A DNA stretch of 64,000 nucleotides from Mixophyes australis (Eukaryota; Chordata; Amphibia; Anura; Limnodynastidae). Numbering within the stretch: position 1 is the stretch's first letter; every line of letters starts with the position of its first letter. The notes below the pieces were generated by a model that was given only the letters and a program-made list of their open reading frames with translations, had not been told where the DNA came from and made no database searches. Location: assembly GCA_036250195.1 (NCBI GenBank), contig JAVHZZ010000003.1, positions 339,517,375 through 339,581,374 on the forward strand, read 5' to 3'. This document shows positions 58,620 to 64,000 of the stretch, piece by piece. The translations under genes were made by a program, and so were the position numbers.

Positions 58620-59084
58620 TTGCAATGCGTACGGTACATAGTCTATCTTAGCTGAATACAGATGTTCTGTGCTAGCTAGTGCCACGGATACGTGTACCTT
58701 TTAAGTCAAAGACTATGCCATGTCAGTCATCACTAACAGTCGGCACTTACACCTGCCCTTTAGTCCATGAGATTGATATGGCTGAAACCAAGTGTACTTG
58801 GTATGTGGCGAGAAACCCAGGACTTGAATTGGCGGTATCTACATTGGAATTCTCTTACTGTTAATTGCCTACATTAGTTCTCCCCTTCCCTCCAACGTTC
58901 TGCTCCTCAAGTTGTCCTCAATTAGCAAATGTCATTTGCATTTAGACACAAATTTAATGCAATTGCGTTGATTGGTGTAATGTCCATTTTTGAGTATACG
59001 CAGAGCTATTTCAAGATATGCTGCGCAAATGGACATACATCCGAACGTGAGTCCTGTCCATGGTGTCTTATTTATTTATCTATC
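58620..59084. other. Unassigned sequence
   Basis: Possible degraded Harbinger-like MITE pieces (e.g. GGCACTTACACCTGCCCTTTA near 58743), without defined ends. Confidence 0.35.
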
Positions 59085-59193
59085 AATAAAGAAAATGGAA
59101 GTTGCTCAAATCAATTTATAGGCTATATCAGGTGCATGAAAGGGTGGGGTTATCCTAAAAGGAACAAACACAGACAAATATCCCCAGCACACT
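59085..59193 (+). repeat. Local duplication, copy 1 (109 bp)
   Basis: AATAAAGAAAATGGAAGTTG through CCCCAGCACACT is repeated 392 bp downstream with only about two differences, implying a recent event. Confidence 0.92.
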
Positions 59194-59476
59194 GCTATAG
59201 CCAGCAACAGATCTGCTATTTCTACTGTAGATAAAAATGCAAAAGTCTTAGTTGCACACATTTGCAAATGTATGTTGAAGCCACCCACCACTCCACGGTG
59301 ATTTTGCTAATAGGGTGGTCCTACTCTAAACAATGAGAGTCCCATATATTTGGGCCATACATATGTGTTTTTAAATTGAGAGCTAACTTACCAAAGAGGT
59401 ACCCCAGAAGCCTCCAAATAGCAATCCAATGTCAGCACTTCCCCTCAGCTACTGACATCAACATGCCTCTCAGACA

Positions 59477-59585
59477 AATAAAGAAAATGGAAGTTGCTCA
59501 AATCAATTTATAGGCTATATCAGGAGCATGAAAGGGTGGGGTTATCCTAAAAGGAACAAACACAGACAAATACCCCCAGCACACT
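59477..59585 (+). repeat. Local duplication, copy 2 (109 bp)
   Basis: Nearly identical to 59085-59193. It is followed by a double TTATCTATCACCA, while copy 1 is preceded by TTATTTATCTATCA, so the junctions share short homology. Confidence 0.92.
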
Positions 59586-59829
59586 TTATCTATCACCATT
59601 TATCTATCACCAAGTAAGATTAGGGGGGGCAGCATTATTAAGAAACCAGATATCTTGGGTCTGCATAGTAAAGCCACCATAGGTCTGGGATCTGCACTGT
59701 GAAGTCACCGGATTTTAGGCATCTACACTGTGACAGGACCAGATATTTAGGGCTCCATCACAGGTTTGGGGCTCTTCAGAACAGGGTTGGCATTGAATAG
59801 CAGTCACTAGTGGTCATGAGAATGCTCTC

Positions 59830-60195
59830 TTTATTGTAAAGAAATCACTAAACTGCTCTGTGTTGTATATTGGTCACTAGAATACTCTGTATTGCATAGA
59901 GGTCAATAGAATGCTCTCTGCATTGTATATTGGTAACTAGAATGCTCTGTATTGTATAGAGGCCAACAGAATGCTCTCTGCATTGTATATTGGTCACTAG
60001 AATGCTGGCTAATTGTATGTCAGATACTACTGTGTTCTCTCTGTATTGTATAGAGATCACGAGAATGTTCTCTGTATTGGTCATTAGTCACTGGAATGCT
60101 CCATGTATTTTTATTGGTCACTAGAGGGCACTCTATATTGTATATAGGTCACTAGAATGTTCTCTGTATTGTACACAGTTCACTAGAATAATATA
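59830..60195 (+). repeat. Minisatellite with alternating units
   Basis: About ten units of 30-40 bp centred on TAGAATGCTCTCTGTATTGT. Two unit types, one with TATATTGGTCACTAGAATG and one with ATAGAGGTCAATAGAATG, alternate for part of the array, giving a higher-order period near 60 bp. Open frames across it are repeat artefacts. Confidence 0.88.
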
Positions 60196-60603
60196 TGCAT
60201 TGAAAACTAGCCATATTGGGCATGTAGGTATTGTATTTCATTATAGCTGTTTGATAAAACAATTTTCAAATAAGCCAAGCCCGTTTTCATCACACCCATG
60301 ATTCCATTACGACTTGCTGGTAGAAGATCCTGGGCAAATTGCTTGTGCTTTCTCCCAAACAGCCCCTATTTTGGATGCAGGGGGGCCAAATGTTCTCTCT
60401 GCCCTACCCAAATCACGGTGCAATGTACATTCATCCACATATTGCGGATGTTATACTTTCCTCATAAAATTATTATTTTCAAAAGTCAACGAAAGTTCAG
60501 TAATGTTTAAACTGTGAAGCAGTTTTAAAAATTCTACACAGTCTGAATAAAAGCTTTATTACCGGTAAGCCTTGTTTTCAATGTACAGTTATTAACACAT
60601 TTT

Positions 60604-61245
60604 GGGGCACATTTATCATTATTCACATAAAGTGAAAAGTAGTTTTCAATCCTTATCGCAATGATAAGGATTGAACTACTTCTCACATTTATGTACAGCC
60701 CTGCACAGAAACAGCAGTTCCGAAAAACTGCTGTTTCAGTGATAAAAAAAATCATACTTACCCCCCTCTTCGGAAGCGCTGTCTTCGGGTCTTCTCTTCA
60801 CTCTTCAATTGCGCATGTCCAGTTCCAAGAACTGGACATGCGCACACAGATCCCCTCTCTGTCTCTGCAACGATAGTTGCAGAGAGAGAGCGCTGAGTGA
60901 CAGGGAGGGATCATGTGATCCCTCCACACATGCGCTGTACAGCTCTGCTCTCCGGAGCAGAGCTGACAGCATTAGATTTCCTCAATTCGGATGATGTACG
61001 CCAGCTTCAGCTGCGTACATTAACATGACAAGTTCCCGAAAAAAATGTTTTTTCGGGACTTGTTAGATTGCGGCCAGGAGCAGTCACCATTCTGTTGAAT
61101 GGTGACTGCTTCCAAAAACGAAGAGTGCAAAGCAGCAGATATCCATGATATCTGCTGCGATGCCCCCTTAATAAATTTGCGGAGGACACTGTGGGACCTT
61201 AATGACCTTGTTAAAAGCACTATCGTGCTTTATTAAATATGCCCC
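60604..61245 (+). mobile_element. Multi-hairpin MITE, copy 1 (642 bp)
   Basis: Ends are GGGGCACATTTATCATTA and, reverse-complemented, GGGGCATATTTAATAAAGC, with a TTT duplication on both sides (60601-60603 and 61246-61248). The interior is a chain of about eleven hairpins. Examples: AATCCTTATC/GATAAGGATT, GAAACAGCAGTT/AACTGCTGTTTC, TGCGCATGTCCAGTTC/GAACTGGACATGCGCA, GGAGGGATCA/TGATCCCTCC, CAGCTCTGCTC/GAGCAGAGCTG, CAGTCACCATT/AATGGTGACTG and AAAGCAC/GTGCTTT. Most arms are perfect. The 3-bp duplication suggests PIF/Harbinger mobilisation. No protein is encoded. Confidence 0.9.
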
Positions 61246-61248
61246 TTT

Positions 61249-62288
61249 GCACCATTCTTGAAAACATGACCTATAAAACTGCTCCGCTTCCTCTCACTAC
61301 TTGTACCGCCTGCTACAGTGCCTTAGCTGACAGCTGGCAGACTCCCTACCGCTGCGGGTGTCACAGAAGATTTCTCAGAAGCACAGCATGGCGATACACG
61401 AGATGTCCACAGTTTCATTACGGGCCAGTGTTTTCAGGAAGGAGAGGAAGAGCAAGATCCCAGAGCCCTGCCGCTCCTATGGACCCTCTGAAAATAGCTT
61501 GTTTCTAGGACTAGTGCCAAGTTGGAGTTGTTAATTACTGCTCCCAGTGACCTTTTATTTCACTGCAAAAAAAACTTTCATTAGTACTGCAAGAAGTTAG
61601 TGTAACAGTGATTGTAATGAAATTAAAGGGAGATGGGAGCTGTCAAAACAGGCAACAGACTGCTTGGCACTTGTGGTGACAGTGAAACTGAGTGGTCTCA
61701 CTGACCACTACAGCTTCACTCTCTGATACAGCAACATACTGTCATTAAACTGAAGCCGCTGTAACTGTGCCACAAGAAGATGGTTCCAATAAGCTGCAGG
61801 TTCGCTGCTTTAAATCAAAGGTGATTTATTTTGCTGCAACTACCTGTTATTTCATTGGATGCAATCTAAGGACTTTCTTTCAATTGGCTGTCATCATTGC
61901 TGGTGTGTGGAGACCACTAACCAAAAAAGAAGATAAAGTTATCTGTGCAATATGCGAGGAGGAGAATTATTAAAAAAAGAAATGGAGAAAGGAACATCCC
62001 TGTGTGAGGTGGGCATGAGACATATGCCAGGCACTTAGCTGTATATAGTGGGTGTGGGATTGTGAGGAAATTTTAACAATGTCAAGACGAGACACTAGAC
62101 AATGCATCAGGAAGCAGCGTTTGTAGTTTTACGACTTTCTTAATTCTTATTCCTTTTTTGATATTATTCTAATTCTTACTTTTTATTGCTTTACTTCAAA
62201 ATAGTGTGAGTCACAACATAAGTCAGTCTTGCAGTATTTGGATAAGCTGCCCTTCCCCTCCTAGCTCTAAGCTTTAATTCAGCCTCTC
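61249..62288. other. Unassigned spacer between multi-hairpin copies
   Basis: No recognised repeat. Frames up to 89 codons occur at 61239-61508, but they show no domain. Confidence 0.45.
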
Positions 62289-62291
62289 TTA

Positions 62292-62884
62292 GGGGCACAT
62301 TTATCATTATTCACATAAAGTGAAAAGTAGTTTTCAATCCTTATCGCAATGATAAGGATTGAACTACTTCTCACATTTATGTACAGCCGTGCAGAGAAAC
62401 AGCAGTTCCGAAAAACTGCTGTTTCAGTGATAAAAAAAAAAACATACTTACCCCCCTCTTCGGAAGCGCTGTCTTCGGGTCTTCTCTTCACTCTTCAAGT
62501 GCGCATGTCCAGTTCCAAGAACTGGACATGAGCACACAGATCCCCTCTCTTTTTCTGCAGAGAGCGCTGAGTGACAGGGAGGGATCATGTGATCCCTCCA
62601 CACATGCGCTGTACAGCTCTGCTCTCCGGAGCAGAGCTGACAGCATTAGATTTCCTCAATTCGGATGATGTACGCCAGCTTCAGCTGGTGTACATTAACA
62701 TGACAAGTTGTTAGATTGCGGCCAGGAGCAGTCACCATTCAACAGAATGGTGACTGCTCCCAAAAACGAAGAGGAATGCAAAGCAGCAGATCTGCTGCGA
62801 TGCCCCCTTAATAAATTTGCGGAGGACACTGTGGGACCCTAATTACCCGTTAAAAGCACTATCGTGCTTTATTAAATATGCCCC
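62292..62884 (+). mobile_element. Multi-hairpin MITE, copy 2 (593 bp)
   Basis: Same orientation and about 95% identical to copy 1 outside indels, flanked by TTA on both sides (62289-62291 and 62885-62887). Relative to copy 1, three hairpins have lost their apex (12, 27 and 11 nt) and one hairpin loop reads CAACAG instead of its reverse complement CTGTTG. Independent target duplications show the two copies arose by separate insertions and not by a local tandem duplication. Confidence 0.92.
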
Positions 62885-62887
62885 TTA

Positions 62888-63598
62888 CTCATTCAGTGCG
62901 GGCCACTGACTGGTCTATGTTTCTGACACCAGGGACCTATAACACTGTTTCAGAATAAAGGAGACTGGAAATGGCAGCATCCTGTTGGTGTTGGTCATTT
63001 CAGTCAGGAGTACAGCCTTTCAACTTATAAAGCCTTCACTATCTTCCTCTCTCTAACATTCTTTGGCTCTTCCTTAATGGCCTCAGAGAACTATACAGTT
63101 TTTCTTCATCCCTCACTGAAGATCAAGAGTACAAGACTTATATCGGCTCCACTGTCTTTCTCGTTGCTCTATTAGTGGTACAGTTTCTGACTTTCTTTTC
63201 CCTTTATTTCTCTTTCATGTATTGTTTTAAACCTCTCCGCTCTGATCCCATAATGATAGCTGCTTCTCCCCTCACATAAAACTGAGACACTCCTCTCGCA
63301 TCCTCCCAAGTGACCGAACACTTTCCTCTCACATGTCACTAAAAGACGTCTGTTGCCTCTGCAGGCTGCTGCATGTTTCTAATGACCGCTGCCGCACCAG
63401 AGTGTCAAGCCATAAGTGTAAAAACAGCATATACACACACTATGCAATAGCAACATCATCGTTCACTAAAAAATATACATTTCCTTATAATTATCTGTTT
63501 TATTCTGTATATATGGATGTTATTGTAATAACAGGGTGCCCCAACACGGGTCTCTGTCCTGCATTCTGTCTTGTCTAAAACTAGCCCTGGGCTTGTTA
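62888..63598. other. Unassigned sequence
   Basis: No recognised repeat or coding similarity. Confidence 0.45.
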
Positions 63599-63626
63599 TT
63601 TCTTCTTCTTCTTCTTCTTCTTCTTC

Positions 63627-63662
<36 letters not shown>
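63599..63662 (+). repeat. (CTT)n-(ATT)n compound microsatellite
   Basis: About nine CTT units are followed directly by about twelve ATT units; a C-to-A change probably seeded the second motif. Confidence 0.95.
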
Positions 63663-63663
<1 letters not shown>

Positions 63664-64000
63664 CATTTATGTAATATTTAGTAAAATTTATGTAATATTC
63701 ATTGGTAGATTCAGATATCTATCGTAGGGAGCTGCGGTCCACTATCACATATTATTATTTATGATTCCTAGCGCCTAATTCATTTTTGTTACTTTTTGTA
63801 TTATCATTTATATCTGTCCAGAAGATGGCTAACTTAAAGCAGACTTGTGCAAAAGGTGAATCGACAATTTACATATGTACAGTAACACGCAGTGACTATA
63901 TCATGTTTATTTAAATTCTGTCTGTTCATATATCTGCTTAATGTATACTTGTGCATAGGGGAAGATCACTTTAAATGGTGTATGTTAGAAAACCTCTCTA
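63663..64000. other. Unassigned AT-rich sequence to window end
   Basis: No feature recognised. Confidence 0.5.

Noticed and set aside
61239..61508. 89-codon cysteine-containing frame
   Set aside because: It begins at the edge of a MITE, shows no recognisable domain, and has no second exon or splice context.

Overview
The window looks like intergenic or deep-intronic DNA of an amphibian, most likely an anuran. I reach that from the repeat landscape, not from a gene. There are tRNA-headed V-SINEs with a GATGAT tail, several foldback MITE families with 3-bp TWA/CWG target duplications (PIF/Harbinger type), hAT MITEs with 8-bp duplications, four Tc1-like relics, LTR retroelements and L2 and Penelope-like scraps. 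The DNA is AT-rich. I find no convincing intact host gene, no true tRNA or rRNA gene, no CRISPR array and no prokaryotic operon. Every long reading frame traces to a decayed transposon, a SINE, a palindrome or a minisatellite. The one exception is a 105-codon minus-strand frame at 33.9-34.2 kb that could be a membrane-protein exon or pseudogene.

Layout. 0-0.5 kb: end of a Tc1-like transposase. 0.9-8.7 kb and 10.3-17.1 kb: two diverged direct copies of one segment, each with its own later insertions. Copy A carries a foldback MITE, a Harbinger-like MITE split by a hAT-bearing block, a solo LTR holding a V-SINE, and another LTR-like insert. Copy B carries a hAT MITE, an L2 relic, a G24 tract, an inverted-repeat element and a Helitron-like element. 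17.2-19.6 kb: a minus-strand solo LTR and a pyrimidine-rich minisatellite inside a hAT-like element. 21-24 kb: MITEs and a Tc1 relic. 24.7-27.6 kb: a broken Ty3/gypsy-related element whose integrase lies upstream of reverse transcriptase (Gmr1-like order), with its 3' LTR. 28.8-29.2 kb: probable Penelope-like RT scrap. 31-39 kb: MITEs, an L2-type tail and a nearly full-length Tc1 element. 40-48 kb: SINEs, MITE-in-MITE nests and two unrelated hAT transposase pseudogenes. 50-58.6 kb: two Penelope-like noncoding fragments with hammerhead-like cores, three copies of one hAT MITE, and a Tc1-like 5' half. 59-64 kb: a local duplication, a minisatellite, two copies of a multi-hairpin MITE and a CTT/ATT microsatellite.

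Nothing here forms a pathway. The main biological content is insertion and rearrangement history. The strongest observation is the pair of multi-hairpin elements at 60.6 and 62.3 kb. Between these same-orientation copies, three hairpins have lost exactly their tips and one hairpin loop is inverted. That suggests cruciform or hairpin processing.
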